DNA of 64,000 bases, taken from positions 1 through 64,000 of the forward strand of contig DATMNI010000217.1 in NCBI GenBank assembly GCA_035570275.1. Reading direction: 5' to 3'. The notes below the pieces were generated by a model that did no database searches, had not been told where the DNA came from, and worked only from the letters and a program-made list of their open reading frames with translations. A program made the position numbers and the translations under genes. The number at the start of each line of letters is the position of its first letter. Positions within the stretch are counted from its first letter, which is position 1. Positions 9,101-16,291 of the stretch are shown one piece after another. Source of the stretch: DATMNI01 sp035570275 (GTDB taxonomy: Bacteria > Acidobacteriota > Terriglobia > Bryobacterales > Bryobacteraceae).

Positions 9101-9795
9101 AGGGTGTGGATACGAATGGCACGGTGAACAATATCCTGTTGACTCCGGCCAACAGCAAGAGCTTCTCCAGCTTTGACCAGCCGTATCTGTTTACGGTTGC
9201 GGGCAGTTATGCGCTACCCAAACTGGCAACCAACAAGGCATTATCCTATGCCATCCGGGATTGGCAACTGGGCACGCTGCTGCAGTACGGCAGCGGGTTG
9301 CCCATTGCGACTCCCCAGGCGGCCAACAGCAGCACGCTGAACAACCAGATTTTTCAGAATACGTTGGCCAACCGCGTGCCGGGCGTGCCGCTCTACACCA
9401 ATGGGATGGACATCAACTGCCATTGCTTCGACCCCGCCAAGACCTTTGTGCTGAACCCGGCGGCGTGGACCAATCCGGCCGCGGGCACATTCGGAACAGC
9501 GGCGGAGTATTACAACGACTTCCGCTACCAGCGGCATCCGGTGGAGAACCTGAATTTCGGCCGGACCTTCCGGGTGAAGGAACGAATGAGCCTGAATCTT
9601 CGGGTGGAGTTCAACAACGTGTTCAACCGGACTTACCTGAACAATCCGACGGCTACCGGCTACACCACTCCGCAGTCCAAGAATGCGGTAACCGGGCTGA
9701 ACAGCGGCGGCTTCGGATATATCAACCTGGCGGTTGCCAGCAACCAGCTTGGGCAGCCGCGCAATGGAACCCTCGTCGCGCGCTTCACGTTCTAA
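6130..9795 (+). CDS. Oar-like TonB-dependent outer-membrane receptor
   Basis: A 1221-residue protein: signal peptide (1-19), carboxypeptidase-regulatory-like Ig domain (about 22-100, 'GTVTGTITDQANAVVVNA'), a plug region with 'VNGAP..QAYHVEGMDATN'-type motifs (about 130-250), then a long beta-barrel ending in the aromatic outer-membrane signature 'ARFTF'. Barrel elements such as 'GLFLQDSWKVTRKLTLDYGVRWDYG' (two short matches) recur in all four Oar-like genes here. Such proteins import or bind large substrates, or anchor surface material. The start has a GGGGGA element nine bases upstream and a strong promoter at 5973. Substrate unknown; redox and aromatic genes follow. Confidence 0.88.
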   Translation: MRSMSIAFCALLLAWAVFAQSDRGTVTGTITDQANAVVVNAAIEIANAETGAQYQTISTVTGNYTLAQLPVGTYRLSVMVPGFKKFVQSGLTVETAQTVRVDVSLQIGNASESVTVMADASLLKTETADISHNVTVQTLDQLPMLGVGSAAAGSSGVRNPNNVLNLVPGTYYVPNSQVKINGAPTNTQAYHVEGMDATNLGFPYAAAQVQPSVDAIQEVSVQTSNFAPEFGTSGGGFFNVTMRSGTNGLHGSAYDYFVNEALNAGTPFTNDGNGHLVRPPARRNDYGFTVGGPVRIPHVYNGHDRTFFFFNFEQYRETIHVNNIPVTVPTAAYRLGDFSQAVTALGNHSLGTDDDGRSIIQNTVYDPTSLRQSAKGTLITDPFPNNTIPTSRLDPVALKIQSYLPQPNLSGLTNNYLPSYPATRHTTIPAVKIDHNIGSKAKLSGYWSFTHTDAPYSNIYGQSEGFPDIITATRGTFIHSHVERVNFDDTLSPTLLLHVGVGYQQNNFFDDAPLLNFNAAQTFGLKGATVSRNVPIFTGFCPAGAAPGTVACSAAGGLNNLGPNAGQSHSYWEKPAANASINWIRGSHSYKLGGEMFLEGVPAITYTNTNGAYGFSANETGIPALTTSGGQSLSGGTVGFAYASFLLGAVDQYSIAAPSEVRNGKSQWGLFLQDSWKVTRKLTLDYGVRWDYGTYFREQYGREMDFSPTTPNPSVGGRPGAWLFEGNGTGHCNCSFAKNYPYGIGPRVGGAYQITPKTVVRGGWGLIYSQTGTTSLGIANAGTAATNTVQSTGQGVPSMFLQTGIPAQTIPSWPVISTGIFPAAGTTLTPSLPTGVGMLDPNAGRPARQSQWSFGIQREVTRDLVVEASYVGNRGVWWQAPGLVNLNAITPAALAAHGIDLSKPADQSLMTSLVTSATAVSRGITLPYAGFPTNQTVAQSLRPFPQFGTIPVTAPPLGKTWYDSLQVKVNKRLSHGLNLTSTFARQKSLQEGVDTNGTVNNILLTPANSKSFSSFDQPYLFTVAGSYALPKLATNKALSYAIRDWQLGTLLQYGSGLPIATPQAANSSTLNNQIFQNTLANRVPGVPLYTNGMDINCHCFDPAKTFVLNPAAWTNPAAGTFGTAAEYYNDFRYQRHPVENLNFGRTFRVKERMSLNLRVEFNNVFNRTYLNNPTATGYTTPQSKNAVTGLNSGGFGYINLAVASNQLGQPRNGTLVARFTF

Positions 9796-10249
9796 GTGGC
9801 GCAGGCAGTGTTGCCTGTGTTTCTTGATTTCATTCCTTGCCCTGGCTCAGGCACAGGATCTTCCCGAGGGTAAAGGGAAGGACTTAGTCGAACAGGTGTG
9901 CGTTGTCTGTCACGGCCTGGAAGTTATCACCGGGCAGCACGCCACCAGTAAAGGATGGAGTACCATCGTCGACAATATGATACAGCGCGGGGCCACGGCC
10001 ACGCCGGAAGAGATCCACACGATTGTCGAGTACCTGGCCGCGCACTTCGCTAAGACGGCGATGGTGAACGTCAACAAGGCCACGGCCAGGGAGATGGAAA
10101 CCGGCCTCGGGCTTACAGGCAAGGAGGCCGAAGCCTTGGTGAAGTACCGGCGCGAGCACGGCGACTTCAAAGATTGGGACGGCCTGGTCAAAGCCGATGT
10201 TGATACCAAGAAGCTGGACGCCAAGAAAGACCTGATCGTGTTTCATTGA
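9764..10249 (+). CDS. Exported monoheme c-type cytochrome with helix-hairpin-helix tail
   Basis: A signal peptide (about 1-31, ending 'ALAQAQ') is followed by a single heme site CVVCH (about residues 46-50). The C-terminal half (about 95-155) reads as a ComEA-like helix-hairpin-helix: 'VNVNKATAREMETGLGL' and 'VKYRREHGDF'. The proposed ATG at 9764 overlaps the end of the Oar gene by 32 bases; an in-frame start at 9734 is also possible. The overlap suggests co-expression with the receptor. Heme attachment is clear. The HHH part could be structural rather than DNA-binding, because the protein is exported. Confidence 0.78.
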   Translation: MEPSSRASRSKWRRQCCLCFLISFLALAQAQDLPEGKGKDLVEQVCVVCHGLEVITGQHATSKGWSTIVDNMIQRGATATPEEIHTIVEYLAAHFAKTAMVNVNKATAREMETGLGLTGKEAEALVKYRREHGDFKDWDGLVKADVDTKKLDAKKDLIVFH

Positions 10250-10287
10250 CCTGCCGGAGGATTACGCCCGCAAGCGAGCCGATTGCC

Positions 10288-10848
10288 TCAATACTTGTCT
10301 TGCTCCAGGCCGAGATGATCCACCATGTACTCATAGTAGGGGCCTTCTACCAGGAAGGTGAGGAAGATCTCATGCACCGTGTGGATCAGTTTGCGAGCGG
10401 CATATTCGAAATCGCCGTCGTTTAAGGTGATGGTGAGTGAGATGGTGCCGCGCCGGTTCGCGTTGCGGAGACGAGCTTTGGCGGGGTCAATGCGGCGATG
10501 GTCCGGTAACTCCTCCGAGTGCCGGGATGCAATGAAGCTCTTGAGATCTTGGTACATGACTGAGTTCGCCTGCACGGCCGGCAGCAGGGCGGGGAAGGAG
10601 AGCGTCTTCTTGCGGGTGTCCAGAAGCAGCGCAACTTGACGGTCGTAGTGCCACACCATTCGGAATAACGCGATGCCGTTTTCGGGCGGCCCGCTGCTGA
10701 ATCCACGAAAGACGCCGCGGGCTGCGTAGTCTTCCAGAATGGCGGTCACGAGCAGCACCACGCGCTTACTGGATCTGCCGGGCCTGGTGGGCACGCGCGG
10801 CTTGGCAGCCAAGCGCGACTTAGTGGGCAAGGGCGGCTTAGTGGGCAA
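10288..10848 (-). CDS. Conserved-looking hypothetical protein
   Basis: I do not recognise the family. The body is well formed from about residue 30 ('VVLLVTAILEDYA') to the end, with an alternating strand/helix pattern and no signal peptide or membrane segment. Starting at TTG 10848 gives a basic, proline-rich N-terminus built from an 18-bp tandem repeat, and overlaps the upstream ThDP gene by 11 bases. GTG at 10761 or 10758 would give about 157 residues and a more natural N-terminus. It is last in the minus-strand ThDP/cytochrome cluster and may be co-transcribed with the ThDP enzyme. Confidence 0.6.
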   Translation of the reverse strand: MPTKPPLPTKSRLAAKPRVPTRPGRSSKRVVLLVTAILEDYAARGVFRGFSSGPPENGIALFRMVWHYDRQVALLLDTRKKTLSFPALLPAVQANSVMYQDLKSFIASRHSEELPDHRRIDPAKARLRNANRRGTISLTITLNDGDFEYAARKLIHTVHEIFLTFLVEGPYYEYMVDHLGLEQDKY

Positions 10849-10855
10849 GGGCCCC
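10820..10855. repeat. 18-bp tandem duplication at a stop/start overlap
   Basis: Two adjacent 18-base units beginning TTAGTGGGCAAGGGC (10820-10837 and 10838-10855). On the minus strand each unit contains a TAA in the ThDP-enzyme frame and a TTG in the frame of the downstream gene, so the duplication duplicates the stop/start junction. Confidence 0.85.
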
Positions 10856-12781
10856 GACGCTGGGCTCGGGGTTGATCATGTTACCCGGCGGATAGTTTCT
10901 GGCGGATGTAAACTCCTTGAGCGCTTGTACATTGATCAGGCTCGACACACGCTCGTTGGCGGCCGCCGTATAACTGCGCTTCAGCGCGTCGCGGAATTCA
11001 TCCTGCGTCCGGACATACTCGCCGCGGGCGCCCAGCCCCTCCGCCATTTTGTCGTAACGCAGGTTTTCCTGAAACAGGTACATATGCATCGCGCGCGGCG
11101 TCCCCACCGCGCTGGGCCACATCCCCCAGGCGTTGTTATTGTAGACGATGCACACCACCGGGATTTTGTACTTGGCCGCGGTGTCCAGCTCAAACATGCT
11201 GTAGGCGATTCCGGCATCGCTGGTCACCACCAGCACCGGCGCGCCCTTGTAAGCGGCTTGCGGACCCACGCCCAGTTGCACGGCTGCACCCGCGCCCACC
11301 ATCATGGCCAGATCGGGGCCCACGGCCGAGAACTGGTACGGGCAATTCACTTCCTGCCCCGGACGGTAGGCGCGCAGCCAACGCGCCGCGCAGTTGCCGA
11401 TGGTCCAACCACCCCAGCCGGTTACGGTCTGCTTCGGATCGATGCTGCCCTTGTAGAGGAAGTCGTGGACCTCCTTGCACAGCACCGCGTGATGCAGCGT
11501 GTTGGTCGCCTGGCTGTGCTTCACGCCTTGTTCGTATTCATCCAGCAGCCGCTTCTCATATTTCTGCCGTGCCGCCGCCAGTTCGGACACCCAACTCTCG
11601 CGTCTCTTTCGGGGCAGGTCCTGGGCAAGCAGTTCGAGGAAAGCGGCCTCGTCGGCGACGATTCCCAGATCTAGCGGCCAGTTCCGGCCCAGGTCTTCCG
11701 CCGTCGGGTTGACGCGAATCGCCTTCACGTCCGGGTTGAATTTATACTCGTTCCGGGCCGGCATGCTGTATTGGCCCACGAAGATCACCAGGTCCGCGCT
11801 CATCAGCGCATCGGTCGAAAGGCTGGCGGACAATCGATGCTCGTCGGGAAAGTGGCCGCGCATGGGCCCGGAACTGACCACTGCGATGTCGTTCTTTTCC
11901 GCCGCGGTCATCAGGGCGTCCCAGGCTTTGCGCAGAAACACGCCCTGACCCGCGACGATTACGGGGCGCTCGGCCTTGCCAATCATGTCCAGCGCCTTCG
12001 CCATGTCTTTCGGCGCCGGATGAGGCCGCGATTCCGTGCGATATTTCTCCTTTCCGTAGTAGTCCGTCAACTGCGAGGCATCGGTGAAGCGCGCGCGCAC
12101 GATTTCTCCGGGGAAGTCCAGGTGCACCGGTCCCGGCACGCCGGTCTTCAAATACCGGAATGCGTAGGCCGCGTACTCGTGGACGCGCTTCGGATCGATG
12201 AGCCGCTTGCCGTACTTCTTCAGCCCCTCGGTGGTCGGCTGCTGATATCCGGTCTGAATGAAGTACTCGCGATCGTCGGTGGCGAGGGTCACATTGCTCG
12301 CCAGCACCAGCAGCGGCGTGCGCGCCCGGTGGGCCACGGCGATGTTCATGATCATGTTGGTGAATCCCGGGCCTTCGGTGCCCGAGCACGCCGTCACTTC
12401 GCCCGTCACGCGCGAGAATCCGTCGGCGGCCGAGGTCATCGAGCCCTCAGACCGGCCGCCGTAGGCCGGAATTCCGGCCGCGGAAATTGCCTGAATGACG
12501 GGATAGTTTCCCGGGCAGCAGAAGAGGGCGGCCAGGTTCTCATCCTTGCAGGCTCTGGCGAAGACCTCGGCGCCGGTCATCCCCTGCCCCTCGAAGGATC
12601 CCAGGCGAGTGGGCTCGCTGACGGTTTCGGTCACCTCTTTGGGAATGCGTATCGAAGGGATCGGCATACTGGCGGCAAACAGCCTGCCTGGGCTTATAGC
12701 CCCTGCTACTGCGGCGCCGGCGGCGGCGCCCTTGGCAATCGGTGCCATGAAATTCCGGCGGGACGGGTTCTTCTCATTCAT
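10838..12781 (-). CDS. Tat-exported thiamine-diphosphate-dependent enzyme
   Basis: A 647-residue protein of the acetolactate synthase/benzoylformate decarboxylase superfamily. The N-terminus carries a twin-arginine motif (SRRNFM, residues 7-12) and an Ala/Gly-rich hydrophobic segment, so it should fold in the cytoplasm with cofactor and be exported. The PYR domain has the catalytic-type glutamate (E112 in 'GRSEGSM'). The central domain follows, then the PP domain with the ThDP/Mg motif in altered form: S521-D522-A in place of GDG, and the matching 'NNNAW' about 27 residues later. Family members split or join C-C bonds next to carbonyls; substrate unknown. Export of a ThDP enzyme is unusual. 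Two small cytochromes follow upstream on the same strand and are candidate electron acceptors (inference). Confidence 0.82.
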   Translation of the reverse strand: MNEKNPSRRNFMAPIAKGAAAGAAVAGAISPGRLFAASMPIPSIRIPKEVTETVSEPTRLGSFEGQGMTGAEVFARACKDENLAALFCCPGNYPVIQAISAAGIPAYGGRSEGSMTSAADGFSRVTGEVTACSGTEGPGFTNMIMNIAVAHRARTPLLVLASNVTLATDDREYFIQTGYQQPTTEGLKKYGKRLIDPKRVHEYAAYAFRYLKTGVPGPVHLDFPGEIVRARFTDASQLTDYYGKEKYRTESRPHPAPKDMAKALDMIGKAERPVIVAGQGVFLRKAWDALMTAAEKNDIAVVSSGPMRGHFPDEHRLSASLSTDALMSADLVIFVGQYSMPARNEYKFNPDVKAIRVNPTAEDLGRNWPLDLGIVADEAAFLELLAQDLPRKRRESWVSELAAARQKYEKRLLDEYEQGVKHSQATNTLHHAVLCKEVHDFLYKGSIDPKQTVTGWGGWTIGNCAARWLRAYRPGQEVNCPYQFSAVGPDLAMMVGAGAAVQLGVGPQAAYKGAPVLVVTSDAGIAYSMFELDTAAKYKIPVVCIVYNNNAWGMWPSAVGTPRAMHMYLFQENLRYDKMAEGLGARGEYVRTQDEFRDALKRSYTAAANERVSSLINVQALKEFTSARNYPPGNMINPEPSVGALAH

Positions 12782-12793
12782 GTTCGTGCTCCT

Positions 12794-13252
12794 CTATTTG
12801 CCCTTGTCTTCCAGCAGTGGGGGACGCATTGCCGGCGGCCAAAGGCTACGGACGAAGTTGACAAGCTGCCAGATGTCTTCTTCGTTGTCGATCTGGGACT
12901 TGAAGGGCGGCATCTGGTCGCCCGCGCCATCCCGGATGCTGCGGAGGATTTCGCCTTCCGTGGTCCCATTCTTGTACAGCTTAGGCGATGTAAGGTCGGT
13001 TGCCTCGGCGATCACCGCCACCTCCGCCTTGCCATCGGTCCCATGGCAGCCCGTGCAATTCTGCGAATAGATGAGGCGGCCGCGATCGATGGACTTCTTC
13101 GTATAGGGAATCGGGCTCTTGAGTTTGCGGGCCTCTGCGGCGGTCAGCCGAGTGTCGTCGGCAGCACTGGCCGCAACCAGACAGGCTGTGACCAGAAAGA
13201 TCGCCGCCGCGGCCAGGAGAACGGCGGCGCGCCACCACTCCCTAACGGGCAT
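12794..13252 (-). CDS. Exported monoheme cytochrome c
   Basis: A 152-residue class I cytochrome. A hydrophobic signal (about 8-31) precedes the heme site CTGCH (residues 66-70), and 'DQMPPFKSQI' supplies the likely axial methionine. I chose ATG 13252, which begins the signal peptide; a longer version to 13336 would add residues encoded by intergenic repeat sequence. The chosen start codon itself lies within a copy of the dispersed palindromic repeat (13231-13260). It sits 12 bases upstream of the Tat-exported ThDP enzyme gene, which suggests a functional pairing in the periplasm. Confidence 0.85.
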   Translation of the reverse strand: MPVREWWRAAVLLAAAAIFLVTACLVAASAADDTRLTAAEARKLKSPIPYTKKSIDRGRLIYSQNCTGCHGTDGKAEVAVIAEATDLTSPKLYKNGTTEGEILRSIRDGAGDQMPPFKSQIDNEEDIWQLVNFVRSLWPPAMRPPLLEDKGK

Positions 13253-13260
13253 GGCTCTGA
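13231..13260 (-). repeat. REP-like repeat family A, copy overlapping a start codon
   Basis: Read on the minus strand it goes from TCAGAGCC to CCGTTAGGGAGTGGTGG, the same ends as the copies at 13294, 20771 and 23136. It forms an inverted pair with 13294-13318 about 33 bases away. The ATG of the cytochrome gene is inside it. Confidence 0.7.
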
Positions 13261-13293
13261 ATGAAGCGTCGTAGGTGAGAGCGCCCTCGTTCG

Positions 13294-13318
13294 GAGCCGT
13301 GACCGTTAGGGAGCGGTG
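13294..13318 (+). repeat. REP-like repeat family A, second arm
   Basis: GAGCCGTGACCG followed by TTAGGGAGCGGTG, inverted relative to 13231-13260, so the two can form a stem with a loop of about 33 bases. Confidence 0.75.
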
Positions 13319-13340
13319 GCCCGGTTGCCAAGGCATACTC

Positions 13341-13676
13341 CTACCGTCCCTCGTCTATGTCGCGCAACAGAGGAATCGTATTGGCCGGAGGCGATTCGGG
13401 GATCGTCTTAATGTACGCCCACATATCGGCCAATTCTGCATTGGACATCGTCTTCTCTCGATAGGCCGGCATCTGGCGCGGTGCGCGGACGTACGCCGTG
13501 AACACGGGAAGCAGCAGTTTCATGGGAACAAGCCGCGCGCCGGCGCCGCCGTGGCCATCGAAACTGTGGCACGCATAACAACTGTACTTGACGTAAAGTT
13601 CCTTGCCTCTGGCGGCGTCTGGAGCGGCGTTTTGAGCCAAAAGGTTCACGCCGAAGATCAGACCCGCGAGTATCAA
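13341..13676 (-). CDS. Small exported monoheme cytochrome c
   Basis: A 111-residue cytochrome with a short signal ('LAGLIFGVNLLAQ'), heme site CYACH (residues 33-37) and 'RQMPAY' as the probable axial methionine. The likely start is TTG 13676; a strong GAGGAGGT lies about 17 bases upstream, which is far, and no better start is visible. It immediately follows the truncated ThDP gene (22 bases) and precedes the other cytochrome gene, so the two cytochromes probably share an operon and a partner. Confidence 0.78.
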   Translation of the reverse strand: MILAGLIFGVNLLAQNAAPDAARGKELYVKYSCYACHSFDGHGGAGARLVPMKLLLPVFTAYVRAPRQMPAYREKTMSNAELADMWAYIKTIPESPPANTIPLLRDIDEGR

Positions 13677-13698
13677 CTTGTGCGTAGCAGTTACCTCC

Positions 13699-14841
13699 TC
13701 ACCGCGGCTGCGTCACCACGTCGATCAATGCCGGTTCGCCCCGCGCCGTGATGGAAACATCGTTCACCTCCAGGCACAGCGTGACATCCGGTTGATAGCC
13801 CGCGCCGCCCGTGCCCGCCAGCGGATGATGGGACGGAAAATTCATCCTCTCCTGGCTATCCACCGGCGCCTGCAGCGTTTCCGCCAACTCCACCAGCAGC
13901 TTGACGCCGTTCGGAGTCCGGGCCGCGCGCTGGGCGATTATCAGGGGCCTTTCGGCTGCCGCCAGCAGGCGGGCCGTTTCGGCCACAGCGCCCGAATCGC
14001 CTTGCGGCGGCGCCGTCGGCGTGAGTCGCGGGATGCGCAGGCCCGCCTCCGTATTCGGCCTGGATTGCAACTCGTGGTTGGCTACCAGAAGCACCGGCGA
14101 CATCGGCGGCGTCATGGCGATCTTGTAGGCCCGCACCGCGGAATCGGCGAAGTGTTGCAGCGACTCCGGCCGGTCGTCCCACTTCACGAAATCGCGGACC
14201 ATCAGGGCCAGATCCTGCGCGCTGTGGTACCACTCCACGCCGGGCCTGCGCGCCGCGGCGTCCTCGTGATTGCCCACAATCATGTAGACCGGCACGCGGT
14301 CGGCATACGCGTTATAGATCGCCATCGCGGCATGTTGCAGTCCCACGGTGCCGTGAAGCAATGCCATCATCGGCCGGCCTTCGATCTTGGCGTAGCCGTG
14401 CGCCATGGCCACCGCCGACTCTTCGTGGCAGCACGTCAGAAACTCCGGCATCGTATTATTGCCGTAGTTAATCAGCGATTCGTGCAGCGATTCGAAGGTC
14501 GATCCGGGGTTGGAGCCGAGGTACTCCAGGTTGAGCGTCTTGAGCACGTCCACCATGAAGTCGGAGCCAGGGTGCTCAATGAACTGGGACGGAGCGGGCG
14601 CCTCGCGTCCACCGGCATCGCGCTCCAACGCGGCGGCCGAGGGCGTGGGCGCAGTCCCATTGCCGCGGTTCTGCGCGGATTGCTGCGCCGCTGGTTGACC
14701 CGCCTGCTGCGCGGCCTGCTGACCGGCTTCTTGAGCCACCGCGCCCGGCGCCACCAGTGCCGCAGCGCCCGCCGCGGCACCGGCCGCTGCGCCCTTCAGG
14801 AATCCGCGGCGGCCCAAGGCAGGCCTCTTTGCTTTCGGCAT
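13699..14841 (-). CDS. Tat-signal ThDP-enzyme-like protein lacking the cofactor-binding domain
   Basis: A 380-residue product with a twin-arginine signal (LGRRGFLKG, residues 9-17), an Ala/Gln-rich linker (about 37-75), a PYR domain with the glutamate in 'CHEESAVAMAHGYA' (about 140), and a central domain that stops at 'LCLEVNDVSI'. The C-terminal PP domain, which carries the GDG...NN cofactor motif in the family (full length about 550-650), is absent, and the next gene begins within 25 bases. It is therefore either a truncated pseudogene or a specialised fragment. It is homologous in layout to the intact ThDP enzyme at 10838 and lies in the same strand cluster. Confidence 0.7.
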   Translation of the reverse strand: MPKAKRPALGRRGFLKGAAAGAAAGAAALVAPGAVAQEAGQQAAQQAGQPAAQQSAQNRGNGTAPTPSAAALERDAGGREAPAPSQFIEHPGSDFMVDVLKTLNLEYLGSNPGSTFESLHESLINYGNNTMPEFLTCCHEESAVAMAHGYAKIEGRPMMALLHGTVGLQHAAMAIYNAYADRVPVYMIVGNHEDAAARRPGVEWYHSAQDLALMVRDFVKWDDRPESLQHFADSAVRAYKIAMTPPMSPVLLVANHELQSRPNTEAGLRIPRLTPTAPPQGDSGAVAETARLLAAAERPLIIAQRAARTPNGVKLLVELAETLQAPVDSQERMNFPSHHPLAGTGGAGYQPDVTLCLEVNDVSITARGEPALIDVVTQPR

Positions 14842-14842
14842 A

Positions 14843-15016
14843 TTAGGCCACTTTCCGAAGCTTCGTCACCCGCTCGCCCCAGTCGTGAATGGCTTCATAC
14901 TGGAATTCGCCTTCCCCCACGATGGGCGATCTGGTCCGCGCTTTGTCGTCCGCGCCCGGCAGGAGCGGTGCCGCCGCCCCTGCCGTTGCCAGAAAGTTGC
15001 GTCGCGTGGTTTTCAT
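14843..15016 (-). pseudogene. 57-codon Tat-signal remnant of a secreted propeller-type protein
   Basis: ATG 15016 starts a twin-arginine signal ('KTTRRNFLATAG') followed by 'VGEGEFQYEAIHDWGE', which I associate with the N-terminus of Tat-exported NHL/six-bladed-propeller proteins (from memory, not searched). After only 57 codons it ends with 'RVTKLRKVA' and a stop, one base before the ATG of the truncated ThDP gene. The propeller body is missing. It looks like the stump left by a deletion, though a small expressed peptide cannot be excluded. Confidence 0.55.
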
Positions 15017-15063
15017 GCTCCCTGCTCGCGTTTTCGGTAAGCCCCCTCCAGGCCGCAACTTCT

Positions 15064-16257
15064 CTAAGCCGCAACCATGCGATGCGGGTCGAGCACGAAT
15101 TTCTTGGCCGCGCCTTTGTCGAAATCCTGGTAGCCTTTGGGTGCCTGATCGAGCGAGATGACGGTGGCGTTGACCGCTTTTGCGATCTGCACCTTGTCGT
15201 ACAGAATCGCCTGCATCAACTGGCGATTGTAGCGGAGCACCGGGCATTGGCCGGTGGTGAACGAATGGGATTTCGCCCACCCCAGCCCAATCCGGATGCT
15301 GAGATTGCCGGTCTTGGCGCTGGCGTCCACGCCGCCCGGGTCGTCGGTAACGTAAAGACCGGGGATGCCGATGGCTCCGCCCGCCCGCGTGACGGTCATC
15401 ACCGAATTCAACACCGTGGCGGGCCGCTCCACCCCGGCGTCGTGCCCGTGCCCGCGGGCCTCGAAGCCGACGCAATCCACCGCCGCGTCCACCTCCGGAA
15501 CCCCGACGATCTGCGCAATCTGGTCGCCCAACGACGCATGCTTCTTAAGGTCGATAGTCTCGCAGCCGAAACTTCTGGCCTGGGCCAATCGCTCCTCAAT
15601 CATGTCGCCCACCATCACTACCGCCGCGCCCAACAAATGGCAAGAGGCGGCGCAAGCCAGGCCAACCGGACCGGCGCCGGCCACATAGACGATCGAGCCT
15701 GTGGTTACACCCGCTGTCACCGCACCGTGATAGCCGGTGGGGAAAATATCGGAGAGCATTGTCAGATCCGTGATCTTCGCCAAGGCCCTCTGCTTGTCGG
15801 GAAACTTGATCAGGTTGAAATCGGCGTAGGGAACCAGGACGTACTCCGCCTGTCCGCCAACCCAGCCGCCCATATCCACGTAACCATAGGCGGCGCCGGG
15901 ACGCGCCGGATTCACGGTCAGGCAAATGCCCGTCTTGCCTTCCCGGCAATTGCGGCAACGGCCGCAGGCGATGTTGAACGGCACGGTGACTAGGTCGCCC
16001 ACTGAGAGGAACTCGACGCCGCTCCCTTTCTCGATGACCTCTCCGGTAATCTCGTGGCCCAGCACCAGACCCGACGGAGCCGTCGTCCGCCCACGGACCA
16101 TGTGCTGATCGCTGCCGCAGATATTGGTGGTGACGATTTTAAGAAGAACGCCGTGATCGATCTTCCTGCCGCCAGGACTTTCCAGCTTGGGGAAGTCAAT
16201 CGATTGAACTTCGACTTTACCTGGTCCGAGATAGACCACTCCGCGATTACTTGCCAT
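15064..16257 (-). CDS. Zinc-dependent dehydrogenase, glutathione-independent formaldehyde dehydrogenase type
   Basis: A 397-residue medium-chain dehydrogenase closest in layout to Pseudomonas FdhA, which oxidises formaldehyde with NAD+ and without glutathione. Catalytic zinc ligands C47 ('NICGSD') and H68-E69 ('LGHE') are present, as is the structural-zinc quartet C98, C101, C104 and C112, and a Rossmann 'GAGPVGLA' motif. ATG 16257 has AGGAG seven bases upstream; a longer upstream reading is not supported. In this neighbourhood formaldehyde could arise from demethylation of methoxylated aromatics, but no demethylase is in the window, so that link is inference. Confidence 0.82.
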   Translation of the reverse strand: MASNRGVVYLGPGKVEVQSIDFPKLESPGGRKIDHGVLLKIVTTNICGSDQHMVRGRTTAPSGLVLGHEITGEVIEKGSGVEFLSVGDLVTVPFNIACGRCRNCREGKTGICLTVNPARPGAAYGYVDMGGWVGGQAEYVLVPYADFNLIKFPDKQRALAKITDLTMLSDIFPTGYHGAVTAGVTTGSIVYVAGAGPVGLACAASCHLLGAAVVMVGDMIEERLAQARSFGCETIDLKKHASLGDQIAQIVGVPEVDAAVDCVGFEARGHGHDAGVERPATVLNSVMTVTRAGGAIGIPGLYVTDDPGGVDASAKTGNLSIRIGLGWAKSHSFTTGQCPVLRYNRQLMQAILYDKVQIAKAVNATVISLDQAPKGYQDFDKGAAKKFVLDPHRMVAA

Positions 16258-16291
16258 GATGTTGCTCCTTTTTTCGTTCTTACCTGGAACG

